DNA of 49,599 nucleotides from Anaeroplasmataceae bacterium (GTDB taxonomy: Bacteria > Bacillota_I > Bacilli_A > Acholeplasmatales > Anaeroplasmataceae). The position numbers were made by a program, and so were the translations under genes. Of the stretch, positions 35,076 through 45,526 are shown one piece after another. Within the stretch, counting starts at the first letter, position 1, and every line of letters begins with the position of its first letter. The stretch spans positions 1 through 49,599 of the forward strand of contig JAIEEQ010000075.1 in the NCBI GenBank assembly GCA_029067355.1, read 5' to 3'. The notes beneath the pieces are model-generated. The model saw only the letters and a program-made list of their open reading frames with translations. It was not told where the DNA came from and searched no databases.

Positions 35076-35104
35076 TTGACATTTTTTATTTTTTTTAGTA
35101 TAAT
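35076..35104 (+). promoter_or_regulatory. Perfect consensus promoter of the giant surface protein gene
   Basis: TTGACA (35076-35081), a 17-bp spacer and TATAAT (35099-35104) match both consensus hexamers exactly. A second TATAAT follows at 35107-35112. Confidence 0.9.
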
Positions 35105-35147
35105 GGTATAATGTAAATTGTGGATTTATAGAGTGAAGTGTAGGGAT

Positions 35148-38100
35148 ATGAAGAAAAAAATCATATTTTTAACAATTTTCATACTATTATTAGCAGTTGG
35201 TGGAGTAGGTATTTTTTATTATACTCAAACCCACAGAAATCCAGTTGTTTATGCAAATGAGGCAAAGTATAAAACCTATACTGCCCCAGCACCAACGGAT
35301 GGAACCACACCAACAGATCATGATGCTTATGATAATATTGCCTATGTTTTATGGGTTTTAGAGCATACAGAGAAGTGGTCTTCCCTTACGGAGGGTACAG
35401 CAGTATCCGTAGGCCAAACTCAGACGATTTATAATCATCGTAGAGTTAATGGAGATGAACAATTGGTTGATACTATTTCTGGTGGTCTTGTTTCTTTAGG
35501 AAAACAGAAGTATTTTTTAGACAATAAGGTATTGATTAGAGATTATATTTCTAAGAACGGAGATAACATTACTTGGAAAACAGAAGAACCAGAATGTATT
35601 ACAGATGCAGAGTATATTAAACGATATGGCTGGTTGCCAAACCAGGCCACAGCCTATATTATATGTAAAGATACAATAGTAGAGATTTCTGAAGTGACGG
35701 CTTTAGAAAATGGCCTATATTCTATCACTCTATTATTAAATCCAGATGAGGAGTATGCACCTTTTTGGTATCAAAGAGAAATTGGAACGAATGCCTCTTC
35801 CTTATCTAAGCCAGCATTTTCATCTATTCAATTAGAATATATTTTTAATGCAAAATGGCAGGTTCAGCAGGTCAATACAAAGGAAAAATATGAGGTTACA
35901 CCAAAGGTTGCTCCTATTAAGGTAACCTGCGAAACAAATATTAAAGAAACCTTTGATTATGAGGAATATGAATTTGATTCTTCTGCAATGGACTTTTTTG
36001 AACAATATAAGAATATGGTTCCAGTTGGTGGAACTACCTCTAAACCAGAGGAAAATACACCATTAACCTATATTACAGGCTCCCTACTTGGGGGTAGTAA
36101 CAAAGAAAAAACCTTTGATTTAAGTATTAAAATTAACAATAGAGTAGTAGAAGGAAAGCTTTTATTAGATATTTCTGATTTGAATGATGTTATCGTCAAG
36201 GTGAGCCTTGGTGATTTACAGGTTGTATATCAAAATAAAGAAGTATTTGTGGATTATGGAACAATCAAAATCAAATGTAATATTGATGAATTTACAACTG
36301 TTCTTCAGCCTTTATTAGAGGAAATTGTATTTGATCAGACCAATCCTGGAAATTCATTACCTTCCAATGGCTTGGATGTTAATCAAATTTTAAATGATTT
36401 AAACAATGCAACGATTATTGAAACAGAAGATATTGTAGATTTAGAGGTTTCTTTGAATCTTTTAGGATTTACTCTTCCACTTCATTTTACAATTGAAAAG
36501 AATAATAAGGAATTTGAATTATTATCTATTGAATCTACTCTTGCTTTGGGTGATGTAGAGGCCAATGTTTTCATAGAAAAGAATGATGATATAGAATTTA
36601 TCCCTGTTGAAGGAGAATATAACGATTTAAAGGATTTAAATTTTATTATTCAGGATATCACATCCCTTTTGAAAAACAAAAAATTCAGTATTAATTTTAA
36701 TTTGGAATATGAATCTTATCTGATGACTGGACAAGTTAAAATTGGCTTGCAGGAAAATGATCCACTCCAGTTAGATCTTTTCATTCTACATTCAAAAACT
36801 GGAATTGAAGAAGAAATTCAGTTGATATATGATCACACATATTTCTATGTAATGTATAAAAATATTAGGCTTAAGCTGTCTAAAGAGGATTTAGTTTCTC
36901 TTATTCATCAATATGGACCTGAATTGCCAGAGCTTCCTAGTCTGGAAATGAATCAAATTATTGACCTTCTGTTTGAACTTGATTTTAAAACGATCTTAAA
37001 AAATATAAAAATAACTGAAGACGAAATTCTATTTGATTTAGATTTGTCTCATATTTTAGAAAATGAACTTAATCTTATTTTATCTATTTTAGATACAGAA
37101 AAAGGCTTTTCTTTACAATCAAATCTTTATAATATTACCTTAGATTTTGATACAACAACAGATTTTACTTTGGCTTTGGATAAGGATTCCTATGTAGATG
37201 CTGTTGGATATATTGAAATTGTAGAATATGTTGTTAAGAATTTGCTAGATTCATCTATGAGATTAGTTATTGATGGAAATGCCATGGTATCTGGTAAGAC
37301 TATATCCATTCTTGGGACAATAGATCTATTGAAGGATGATACTTCTTATAGAGTTGAAGGAAACTTTACCATTAGATATGATAGCTATGAGGTTGACATT
37401 CAATTGCTATGTATAGATAAGGATATTTATTTAACCATACTTGGATATACCTTCAAATTGAATACAGATACCTTATCAGCTACAATAAATACAATTACAC
37501 AAAAGCTAGGAGTAGAACTGCCTGCCATTGATTTTCCAGAGATTAAATTAGAAGAAATCTTACAAGTAATCCATTCAATAAAGCTTACAGAAGGTTCTTT
37601 AGAGGCTGATTTGACAAGTCTGGTAGAATTTATAGGAATTGTTGGATTAGATTTTTCTCTAACTGGAACTAATTTAAACATAAAATTATCTTCAGCTCTA
37701 TTTGATTTTGGAATGACCTGTACACCTATTGAAAACAGAGCTTCTACATCTCCTGCTAAGTATTTTGATGAGACTGATTTGCTATATGTTATGGAGTATG
37801 TAGAAGATATTCTTTCTGTTTGTCAGAATCAGCATGCTTATTTCACACTTGCTGTTTCAAATGATGTATTTTCCCTTTCAGGAAATCTTTATGTGGATTG
37901 GAAAAATTCTTTATCTGCTCAAGGACATATCATACTTGCCTATGATCAACACACCTTTGAGATAGATATTATATATCTTAATGAAACTCTTTATATTTCA
38001 TATAATACCATTCAGTTGAAGATGAATTCTTCTGTAATTTCTGATCTTTTTGGTTCAGCACTTGCTATGCCAGATTTAAATATAAATGGCATGCTTTCAA

Positions 38101-41100
38101 AATTGCCTACACTTTTGAAAAAGGTAGAGGTAACGGAAGATGGCATTGATGTAGGGATTGATTTATCTGATTTTGATGAAGCTTTGACTCATTTGGAAAT
38201 AAGGTTGAAGAAAACATCTATGGGAATAGATATCCTTGCTGATGTAATGAATTTACAGGTAAGTCTTGATACGCTGAGAACTGAAGAAATTAAGGTTGAG
38301 GATAGTACGTATGCTACTATAGACCATTATTTAGATTTAATAGATTACTTTATGAAGGTTTGGAATAAGGAGTCTATTGGTATTGAGTTAAATGGCACAA
38401 TTTATACTGAGCAATTCCCTATTGAGGTAGATGCTACTATTGATATGATTTTAAACTCAAAAACTAATCTTTATGATGTGGATATGAATATCGCCTTAGA
38501 TATTCAAGGAATAAAGCTGTCTATACAGATTCGTTTTATTGAACAAAAGCTTTATATCACTTTATATGAGAATACAATAGCTCTAGAAGTATCTGATTTG
38601 GCTGAATTATATCAAATTCTTTGTGATAAATTCAACCTTTCAATTGATATGAGTTTCTCAATGGAAAATCCATTCAATCTGGTTGTTGAGCTTATCAATC
38701 AGATGGTAGTTAAGGATTCTTACTTAGAGTTGAATTTAGGAAATTATATTTCTGTCTTATCTAAGCTTGTTCTTGGATTTATGGTACAAGAAAATAAAAT
38801 TGATTTGAATTTAAAACAAGAAAATCTTTTCGATTTTGATATAGCTATCAAAGAATCTAATAAAACGGAGGTAACTATACCAACCGCAACATTGGGAAAA
38901 GAGGACTTATATCAATGGATTGAAGATGCCTCCTATATATATGAGCTTGTTAAAGGAAATGCAATCCGCTTTGATATTGAAAATGCAAATATCAGCTTTA
39001 CTTCAAAGGATAAGCAGGAGTCTGTTTCTATTCAAGGTGGCTTTGATTTATTACTTAAGAATAAAGGGATAGAGCTTTCTGGTAAGCTATCTTTAGAGGG
39101 GATGGGAGTTCTTCTTGACGCACAAATAGCTTTTGTAGAGGATAGAATTTATGTGACAGTATCTAATCAGACAATTTGCTTGAAATTATCTGAGATTGAT
39201 TCATTTATAGAAGAAGTAACAGGACTTTTAGCACCAATTATCTCTTTTGATTTGGGAATTCTGCCAGAATTGAATACAGCCTTTGATTTTGCAGATTTGT
39301 GCTTGGAGCTTCATTCTAATTCCTTTAAGCTATCCTTAGAAGAGCTGATTGGAAAGGCTTGTGAAATTTTACTTCAGTTTGAGTTGCTTGAACAAGGCTT
39401 TGGCGGTGAAATTTCAGGTTCCTTCGACCATCAGGTTTCTTTAAACCTTCCATTTATACTTTCTAAATCTGAAGTGAGTGAAGTTGTTCTTCCTTCTAAA
39501 TTTTTAACGAAGGATGATATTTTAGAAATTATAACCTATGTTGTAGATGTATATGAGTTATCTAAAGAAAAGGAATTTAATCTTTCTTTAAATACAACCA
39601 TAAATACAAATGGTTCAGTTGTTGCCTCTATCAATGGAAATTTATATTTGAATTTGATTGATGAGCAGGAGTTTGATGCTAGACTTCAGGCGGTTATTTC
39701 TGAATATCAGGATGATGAGGTTATTGGCTGGCATCAAATTGATGTTCAAATTATATCATTAACTACAATGAATACCTTAGATTCTAGCGTAGGTCAGGCT
39801 ATGTTCTTTGCCACCTATGGAAATAATCCGGAGGACAAAAACGCCGTTGTCAAGGTGAAATCCTCCTATACAGGAATTGAAGATTTCATTTCGGCAATTA
39901 TGAATTTAATGAATATTGAATTACCTTCCTTGGCTAATACTAAGGAGGATACACCAAAGGATTTACGTTCCATCCTTGAGAATGTAGAGGTTCAACAGGG
40001 CAAATTATCCTTTGGATTGGAGTTGAATTCTTTTTTTGATGCTATGCTAGATGAAAGACAGGTTACCTATCTAACCCTAGAGAAAAAGAACGGATCAAGT
40101 CTAGATTCTATTTCTGCATCAAATCTATATGTTTCCTATACAAATATGAGAACCTATACAAAATTAGAAAATGCTACCATTTCATTGTTGGGTGGATCTG
40201 TTTCTATGAATCTTCCTACTGCTGAGGAAAGAGAGCAGTATTATGACATTTCTAATATTTCTTGCTTATTTGAAGCACTTTATCATAATGCGTTAGAAAA
40301 ATCATTTTCAATTGCTGGAGATATTGTATTAAAGGTAAATTTAGGTATTAAGATTACAGAAACGATTCCTGTGAAGATTAAGGTAGGCGTGGAAGAGGAT
40401 CATAAGCCAATTGTTCATTTAAATATTGATTTAAATAATTTAAAGGTAGGCGCTTTACTTGCCTCAAAGAAAACGGTTGATGTTTATTATTATCATGATT
40501 ATGTCTATATAGAGCGTACAGAATCTAATTCTGTAAAGCGGGTAAAGGTACATTTTAATGTATTTATGAATGATATTGTATATTATCTATTGGATTTTGG
40601 TATGGGATTAAGTAATATGGTTTTGGATGCCATCAATAAGCCAACTAATGGAGATGGATTTGTGGATGCGTCTAAATGTATTACCTCTGTAAATATTCAA
40701 AAGGATACCTTTGAATTTGGCTTGAATATGGGTGAGCTTACAGATAACTTTAATTTGGAGAATTTATTTATCAGTCTAGGCTCTTCAATGGTATATCAAA
40801 AGAATTCAGATGGTACAACCTCTTTAGTTCCAATGATTCACAAAATCAATTCCTTTGAATTTACAATGGTTAAGGTAATTAGCTTATCTAGCTCTAATTT
40901 AAAATTAGAAAATATAGATGAATCAACCAGTGAAGTTAAGCCTGTTGACGTTTCCTTTATTGATGTGTTTGCAGAAGATTATAATCAAACCATAGATAGT
41001 GATGGCAATCTTCTTCAAAGTGATGTCATTTATGAAAAGAAGAATGACCTTTGGGTGAAATCAAGTGCTATTGAGCATAAAGTAACCTTTGATTTTGCAA

Positions 41101-42536
41101 CCAGTGCTACCCAAAAAGAAAATCAAACCGCTTCCTATTTAAAGGGAGCAGAGATACTCATTCCACAAGCAGAGAAATTAATTAAGGTTACTCAAACTGA
41201 TGGTAGCATTAAGTATTATGAATTTAAGGGCTGGTATTTAGATGCTTCATATCTTAAAGAAGCTCAAGAAGAAGACTGGATTATGACAGATCGAAATAAG
41301 ACCTTCTATGCAAAGTACTTAGATGTTACGGCCACACTTACCATTCATTCTCCTTTTTCTGAGGATACAATTCTTACCTCCTATTTGGGAGAAAGTTTAG
41401 ATTCTTACTTTGATTTATTTAAATTAGTTGAACAAGATGGAAAAATGTATCAGTTTAAGGGCTTTATCTTCCAAAATGAAGAATGTGATTATGTCACCTC
41501 TACTATTATGGAATTAGATACTCTTTGGGAGGAAATAGAATTCTACGCTTTATATGATCAGACTGAAAAAAGATTATCCTTAGAAGATAATCAAGCATTT
41601 TTAACGGATACCTATTATATTCCTTTAGAAATAGAATTTAATGGAAAAATCTTTACAATTTATGATGCATATCAGGGGTCTGTGCTGACGCCAAATTATT
41701 TGGTTTCAACATTCCATTCCTTATTTAACTATCATAGTGAGGTAAATCGTCTAGAAATAGAGATTGTTTCAATGATAAATAAAGAAGTGTACTTTTCAAC
41801 AATTCTTGATGAATCATTAGGCTGTATGGTTTATATACCTAATGAACTTTTAGAGGCTAAGAATATTTCTTTAGAGAAGATTTCAGCATATCAAGTCAAT
41901 GCTTGGATAGATAGGGATAATCAATATTATAGCTGGTATGATCTTCTTACAGCAAAGAATAAACAATTTAAGGATTTCTATCTTTCTACAAAGCAAAATG
42001 AATTAAACTATGAACTTTCTGATACTGCAAAAATTACAGGATATAATTTTGATTCAATGGTGAAAACCTTAATTACTCCAAGATACGTATATGAAGATGG
42101 AAAGGCTATTCTAGTTACTAAAATCGGGGCAAATGCTTTTTATGGAGCAGATAAGAAGGGAACTATATTCAATGAATCTATTTCCTATCGACATAGCCTA
42201 GAAACTATAATTCTTCATGAGGGTCTTGTTGAACTAGAAGCAAATGCCTTTAAGAATTGTGCAAAGTTATTATCTGTATATTTACCTAGCACATTAACCA
42301 CGGTAGCAGTAGATGCTTTCTATATAGATATTGTTAGTAAGTCAGAAACGAATCGAGATATCGCTCGATTGATTCAGTTCCATATATTACCAGTATCTTC
42401 TCTAAATGTTGGAGGATGGTATGCATATCGCTGGAATTCAACTAAGTATTATTATAATAGTGATAAGGTTCCAAACTCTAGTACAGAGGAAACCAATTCT
42501 ATTGTAGAAAGTGTATATTTTGTACTTTCTAAATAA
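35148..42536 (+). CDS. Giant membrane-anchored modular surface protein (2462 aa)
   Basis: The 2462-residue protein has a short Lys-rich start and one N-terminal hydrophobic helix (about 5-25), then is probably extracellular. After a unique region (to about residue 310) come eight beta-rich modules of roughly 180-240 residues. Each alternates amphipathic strands with a helix like YIxIVEYVVK and the phrase D-x-x-[IV]-Y-[IL]-[ST]. Two InlB/Flg_new-like repeats follow (FKGWYLD, YAKYLD; FKGFIF, FYALYD), then a BspA-type leucine-rich segment (IGANAFYGA, LVELEANAFKNC) near the end. No LPXTG or enzyme motif is seen. I prefer the ATG at 35148 over the in-frame TTG at 35118, though its ribosome site (AGGGAT) is close. 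The function is unknown; surface binding or lipid handling would be guesses. Confidence 0.88.
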   Translation: MKKKIIFLTIFILLLAVGGVGIFYYTQTHRNPVVYANEAKYKTYTAPAPTDGTTPTDHDAYDNIAYVLWVLEHTEKWSSLTEGTAVSVGQTQTIYNHRRVNGDEQLVDTISGGLVSLGKQKYFLDNKVLIRDYISKNGDNITWKTEEPECITDAEYIKRYGWLPNQATAYIICKDTIVEISEVTALENGLYSITLLLNPDEEYAPFWYQREIGTNASSLSKPAFSSIQLEYIFNAKWQVQQVNTKEKYEVTPKVAPIKVTCETNIKETFDYEEYEFDSSAMDFFEQYKNMVPVGGTTSKPEENTPLTYITGSLLGGSNKEKTFDLSIKINNRVVEGKLLLDISDLNDVIVKVSLGDLQVVYQNKEVFVDYGTIKIKCNIDEFTTVLQPLLEEIVFDQTNPGNSLPSNGLDVNQILNDLNNATIIETEDIVDLEVSLNLLGFTLPLHFTIEKNNKEFELLSIESTLALGDVEANVFIEKNDDIEFIPVEGEYNDLKDLNFIIQDITSLLKNKKFSINFNLEYESYLMTGQVKIGLQENDPLQLDLFILHSKTGIEEEIQLIYDHTYFYVMYKNIRLKLSKEDLVSLIHQYGPELPELPSLEMNQIIDLLFELDFKTILKNIKITEDEILFDLDLSHILENELNLILSILDTEKGFSLQSNLYNITLDFDTTTDFTLALDKDSYVDAVGYIEIVEYVVKNLLDSSMRLVIDGNAMVSGKTISILGTIDLLKDDTSYRVEGNFTIRYDSYEVDIQLLCIDKDIYLTILGYTFKLNTDTLSATINTITQKLGVELPAIDFPEIKLEEILQVIHSIKLTEGSLEADLTSLVEFIGIVGLDFSLTGTNLNIKLSSALFDFGMTCTPIENRASTSPAKYFDETDLLYVMEYVEDILSVCQNQHAYFTLAVSNDVFSLSGNLYVDWKNSLSAQGHIILAYDQHTFEIDIIYLNETLYISYNTIQLKMNSSVISDLFGSALAMPDLNINGMLSKLPTLLKKVEVTEDGIDVGIDLSDFDEALTHLEIRLKKTSMGIDILADVMNLQVSLDTLRTEEIKVEDSTYATIDHYLDLIDYFMKVWNKESIGIELNGTIYTEQFPIEVDATIDMILNSKTNLYDVDMNIALDIQGIKLSIQIRFIEQKLYITLYENTIALEVSDLAELYQILCDKFNLSIDMSFSMENPFNLVVELINQMVVKDSYLELNLGNYISVLSKLVLGFMVQENKIDLNLKQENLFDFDIAIKESNKTEVTIPTATLGKEDLYQWIEDASYIYELVKGNAIRFDIENANISFTSKDKQESVSIQGGFDLLLKNKGIELSGKLSLEGMGVLLDAQIAFVEDRIYVTVSNQTICLKLSEIDSFIEEVTGLLAPIISFDLGILPELNTAFDFADLCLELHSNSFKLSLEELIGKACEILLQFELLEQGFGGEISGSFDHQVSLNLPFILSKSEVSEVVLPSKFLTKDDILEIITYVVDVYELSKEKEFNLSLNTTINTNGSVVASINGNLYLNLIDEQEFDARLQAVISEYQDDEVIGWHQIDVQIISLTTMNTLDSSVGQAMFFATYGNNPEDKNAVVKVKSSYTGIEDFISAIMNLMNIELPSLANTKEDTPKDLRSILENVEVQQGKLSFGLELNSFFDAMLDERQVTYLTLEKKNGSSLDSISASNLYVSYTNMRTYTKLENATISLLGGSVSMNLPTAEEREQYYDISNISCLFEALYHNALEKSFSIAGDIVLKVNLGIKITETIPVKIKVGVEEDHKPIVHLNIDLNNLKVGALLASKKTVDVYYYHDYVYIERTESNSVKRVKVHFNVFMNDIVYYLLDFGMGLSNMVLDAINKPTNGDGFVDASKCITSVNIQKDTFEFGLNMGELTDNFNLENLFISLGSSMVYQKNSDGTTSLVPMIHKINSFEFTMVKVISLSSSNLKLENIDESTSEVKPVDVSFIDVFAEDYNQTIDSDGNLLQSDVIYEKKNDLWVKSSAIEHKVTFDFATSATQKENQTASYLKGAEILIPQAEKLIKVTQTDGSIKYYEFKGWYLDASYLKEAQEEDWIMTDRNKTFYAKYLDVTATLTIHSPFSEDTILTSYLGESLDSYFDLFKLVEQDGKMYQFKGFIFQNEECDYVTSTIMELDTLWEEIEFYALYDQTEKRLSLEDNQAFLTDTYYIPLEIEFNGKIFTIYDAYQGSVLTPNYLVSTFHSLFNYHSEVNRLEIEIVSMINKEVYFSTILDESLGCMVYIPNELLEAKNISLEKISAYQVNAWIDRDNQYYSWYDLLTAKNKQFKDFYLSTKQNELNYELSDTAKITGYNFDSMVKTLITPRYVYEDGKAILVTKIGANAFYGADKKGTIFNESISYRHSLETIILHEGLVELEANAFKNCAKLLSVYLPSTLTTVAVDAFYIDIVSKSETNRDIARLIQFHILPVSSLNVGGWYAYRWNSTKYYYNSDKVPNSSTEETNSIVESVYFVLSK
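36100..40700 (+). repeat. Eight diverged in-frame modules within the giant protein gene
   Basis: Module starts are recognisable near 36100, 36616, 37186, 37755, 38301, 38886, 39495 and 40211, so the period is about 520-720 bases. Protein patterns repeat (helix, strand of hydroxylated residues, [IL]-Y-[IV]-[ST] strand, then E-L-P-x-[IL] linker). The DNA copies are too diverged for recombination, so this is an old duplication series. Confidence 0.65.
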
Positions 42537-42542
42537 AAAATA

Positions 42543-42572
42543 AAAAAGATGCATCGTAAGGTGCGTCTTTTT
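42543..42572 (+). terminator. Terminator of the giant gene
   Basis: A 13-bp stem (42543-42555 with 42560-42572, two G-U pairs) has a GTAA loop and ends in TTTTT. Confidence 0.85.
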
Positions 42573-42573
42573 A

Positions 42574-42582
42574 TGCTATAAT
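42574..42582 (+). promoter_or_regulatory. Extended -10 promoter of the HD-trmFO-xerC operon
   Basis: TGCTATAAT, with TATAAT at 42577-42582, follows the terminator directly and lies 16 bases before the next start codon. The -35 would fall in the hairpin and is weak. Confidence 0.5.
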
Positions 42583-42598
42583 GATAAGGGTGAGTCAA

Positions 42599-43225
42599 AT
42601 GGAATTGAATTATGAGGATATGTTAGAATATGTTAAGCATATATTAATTGAAAATAAAGGAATCCGAAGCCATAAACCGCAATTATATTTTAGGAATCGG
42701 TTTGAGCACATAAGGCGTGTTTTAGGCTGGACAAAAAGAATCATTGCAGAAGTGGAGAGTTGTGATTCTGATATTGTCTATACTGCAGCGATTTTCCATG
42801 ACTGCGGATATAAGGAGGGCTCAAAAGAGGAGCATGCCTCTTTAGGTGCAGAAATATTTTTGGATTATGCAAGAAATCATCAATTTGAGCAAAGGTTTAC
42901 AGATATAGTTTATAAAATGATTGTAAATCATTCAAACAAAAGCTTGATAAAGGAAAAAAACACTCCCATAGAGATGATTGTTTTGCTAGAGGCTGATTTA
43001 ATTGATGAGGAGGGAGCCTTAGGCATTGTATTTGATTTACTTGCTGAAGGATATAAGGGCCCTGATTCCTATGATTCTGTATTCAGTGAAATTATGATGC
43101 ATTCTGCCCATATTCTAAATCAAAATTATATGGTTACTCCTGTGGCAAAAAGAATTTGGGAAGAAAAAAAGGAATTCATTTGCAAATTTCTTAAAGACTT
43201 AAGATATGATCTTTTTATGGAGTAG
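42599..43225 (+). CDS. HD-domain phosphohydrolase
   Basis: The 208-residue protein has the HD metal site: H37 (FEHIRRV), H67-D68 (IFHDCGY), then H79, H111 (VNHSN) and D133 (EADLIDEEG). It resembles small stand-alone HD hydrolases of Bacillota that act on nucleotides or other phosphoesters; the substrate is not known. GGGTGAG ends 5 bases before the ATG at 42599, which I prefer to an in-frame start at 42581 inside the promoter. It lies 12 bases ahead of trmFO in the same unit. Confidence 0.85.
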   Translation: MELNYEDMLEYVKHILIENKGIRSHKPQLYFRNRFEHIRRVLGWTKRIIAEVESCDSDIVYTAAIFHDCGYKEGSKEEHASLGAEIFLDYARNHQFEQRFTDIVYKMIVNHSNKSLIKEKNTPIEMIVLLEADLIDEEGALGIVFDLLAEGYKGPDSYDSVFSEIMMHSAHILNQNYMVTPVAKRIWEEKKEFICKFLKDLRYDLFME

Positions 43226-43237
43226 GAGGTCTTTTTA

Positions 43238-44530
43238 ATGAAAATAAATATTATTGGAGCAGGATTGGCAGGCTGTGAAGCAACTTATTATTTATCTAAA
43301 AAGGGATATGAAATAAGGCTTTTTGAAATGCGACCTAAGAAGATGACACCTGCTCATAAAACAGAAAAATTTGCTGAGCTTGTTTGTTCCAATTCCTTAA
43401 GAAGTGATTCTTTAGAAAATGCCTGTGGTATTTTAAAGAAGGAAATGGAACTTTTGGATTCTTTGATTATCAAATCGGCAAGACTGCATAAGGTAGAAGC
43501 AGGCGGAGCTCTGGCTGTTGATCGTGAAGGGTATTCTAGCTATGTTACAGAGGTGATTCAAGGGTTGCCAAATGTAGAAATTATTTATGATGAAATTAAA
43601 GAATTAGATATTACGAAGCCAACTATTATAGCAACAGGTCCCTTGACAACAGATTTTCTATGTGAAGAAATTAAGCGATTGTTTCATGCAGAGGATTTTT
43701 ATTTTTTTGATGCTCAGGCACCTATCATCTATGCGGATTCCATTAATTATTCAAAGGTTTATTTAAAATCTAGATATGATAAGGGAGTTCCCTCTTATTA
43801 TAATTGTCCGTTTACTAAGGAGGAATTTGATCGTTTCTATGAGGAACTTATACATGCTGAAGGGGTCGAAGTAAAGGATTTTGAAATTAAGGTATTTGAA
43901 GGGTGTATGCCCATAGAAATTATGGCAAAGCGTGGGCCACAAACCTTGACCTTTGGTCCAATGAAGCCTGTTGGCTTGAAGACGCCATCAGGGGAAAAGC
44001 CTTATGCCGTAGTACAGCTAAGACAAGATGATGCTGCTAAGGAAATGTATAATATAGTAGGGTTTCAAACTCATTTAAAGTTTGGTGAACAAAAAAGGGT
44101 ATTCCAAATGATTCCAGGATTAGAGAATGCTCGTTTTGCAAAATATGGAAGAATGCATAAAAATACATACATTAATGCTCCAAAAATCTTGAATCCTACC
44201 TTTCAGACAAAGCTTTATCCAAATCTATTTTTTGCGGGTCAAATCAGTGGTGTAGAGGGGTATGTTGAGTCTGCCGCAAGTGGAATCTATGCAGCAATCA
44301 ACATGGATCGATATTTAAGGGGACAGGATATGATTGTATTTCCTTCAACTACGGTAATGGGGAGTATGGCAAACTATATTTGTAATGCCAGTCCGTCAGG
44401 CTTTCAGCCGATGAATGCCAACTTTGGAATAATGGAGGATTTAGCAATCCCTCACAAGAAGAAGGATAGAAAGAGCTTATACGCAAAGCGTGCCTTAGAA
44501 ACCATGGAACAGGAGATAAAGCGCCTATGA
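43238..44530 (+). CDS. trmFO: Folate-dependent tRNA (uracil-54-C5)-methyltransferase
   Basis: TrmFO makes m5U54 in the T-loop of tRNAs, using methylene-tetrahydrofolate and FAD. The 430-residue protein starts with the FAD-binding [11 protein letters not shown] (G7, G9, G12). It keeps the conserved [18 protein letters not shown] segment with C50 and the C-terminal [16 protein letters not shown] stretch. Length is typical. A strong TAGGAGG precedes the ATG. Its stop overlaps the xerC start by 4 bases, the same pairing (gid-codV) as in Bacillus. Confidence 0.97.
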   Translation: MKINIIGAGLAGCEATYYLSKKGYEIRLFEMRPKKMTPAHKTEKFAELVCSNSLRSDSLENACGILKKEMELLDSLIIKSARLHKVEAGGALAVDREGYSSYVTEVIQGLPNVEIIYDEIKELDITKPTIIATGPLTTDFLCEEIKRLFHAEDFYFFDAQAPIIYADSINYSKVYLKSRYDKGVPSYYNCPFTKEEFDRFYEELIHAEGVEVKDFEIKVFEGCMPIEIMAKRGPQTLTFGPMKPVGLKTPSGEKPYAVVQLRQDDAAKEMYNIVGFQTHLKFGEQKRVFQMIPGLENARFAKYGRMHKNTYINAPKILNPTFQTKLYPNLFFAGQISGVEGYVESAASGIYAAINMDRYLRGQDMIVFPSTTVMGSMANYICNASPSGFQPMNANFGIMEDLAIPHKKKDRKSLYAKRALETMEQEIKRL

Positions 44531-45456
44531 ATGATACAGAAGCAATTGCTAAATTTATGGACTATTTGGCAAATGTCAAAAACTATTCTACACATACAGT
44601 AATTAGCTATCACAAGGATATTTTAGAGTTTCATGAGTTTATTCATTCTGAAAAAATGGCAGCAGGACTTTTGCAAATCAGAAATAATCGAGTATGTAAG
44701 AATTATATATCTTATTTGTCAGGCTTAAATTTAGCCTCTACAACAATTAGCAGGAAATTATCCTCCTTACGGAGCTTTTATGATTATTTACTAAAAAATA
44801 AGGATATCTCTGTGAACTATTTTGATGAGGTGGAGGCACCAAAGGCCCCCAAGCGTTTACCTAAAATGATTAAGGAAAATGAAATAGAGATGCTGTTTAA
44901 CATTTGTGATCAAAGCACACCTTTAGGACTTAGAAATTATTGTATTTTAGAGGTTTTATATGGCTGTGGCTTACGTGTGAGTGAGCTTTGTGCATTAGAG
45001 ATTAAGGACATTGATTTTTTAGAACACACAATTGTAGTTCATGGAAAGGGGAGTAAGGATAGAGTTGTTATTATGTTTGAGGAGATGGCAAATGATTTAA
45101 GAAGATATATTTCTACCTTTCGATTAGATCTTTTATATTTATCTAAGGACCAAGAAAACAGGCATGTGTTTTTGAATAAAAATGGAACAACCCTGACTCC
45201 TCGGGGCGTGAGAGTTATCTTAAATAAGCTGATTTCTGATTGTGGAGAAACCTTTCATTTATCTCCACATATGCTAAGACATAGCTTTGCAACGGCATTA
45301 TTAAATCATGGAGCAGACTTAAGAAGTGTTCAAGAGCTTCTTGGTCATGAAAATTTGTCAACAACTCAAATTTATACGCATGTTACTTTTGAAAATGTAA
45401 AAAAATCTTACGAGCTTAGCCACCCGCGAGCTATGAAAAAGGAGAGTAAGGATTAG
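44527..45456 (+). CDS. xerC: Tyrosine recombinase XerC
   Basis: This site-specific recombinase resolves chromosome dimers at dif with its XerD partner. The 309-residue protein has the SAM-like N-terminal domain (about 5-90) and all catalytic residues: R150, K174, H248, R251, H274 and Y283. Coupling to trmFO (ATGA overlap) identifies it as the XerC/CodV orthologue rather than a phage or integron integrase. In Bacillus, clpQ, clpY and codY follow; here they do not, and a lipoprotein gene comes next. Confidence 0.93.
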   Translation: MNDTEAIAKFMDYLANVKNYSTHTVISYHKDILEFHEFIHSEKMAAGLLQIRNNRVCKNYISYLSGLNLASTTISRKLSSLRSFYDYLLKNKDISVNYFDEVEAPKAPKRLPKMIKENEIEMLFNICDQSTPLGLRNYCILEVLYGCGLRVSELCALEIKDIDFLEHTIVVHGKGSKDRVVIMFEEMANDLRRYISTFRLDLLYLSKDQENRHVFLNKNGTTLTPRGVRVILNKLISDCGETFHLSPHMLRHSFATALLNHGADLRSVQELLGHENLSTTQIYTHVTFENVKKSYELSHPRAMKKESKD

Positions 45457-45470
45457 ATTTCAGTTTTTGC

Positions 45471-45499
45471 TTGTAATAAAGCTTATTTTTTGATATAAT
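45471..45499 (+). promoter_or_regulatory. Sigma-A promoter of the 231-aa lipoprotein gene
   Basis: TTGTAA (45471-45476), a 17-bp spacer and TATAAT (45494-45499) with an extended TGA. Confidence 0.8.
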
Positions 45500-45526
45500 T
45501 CTTAATGTTAAAAAGGAGTAGATAAA

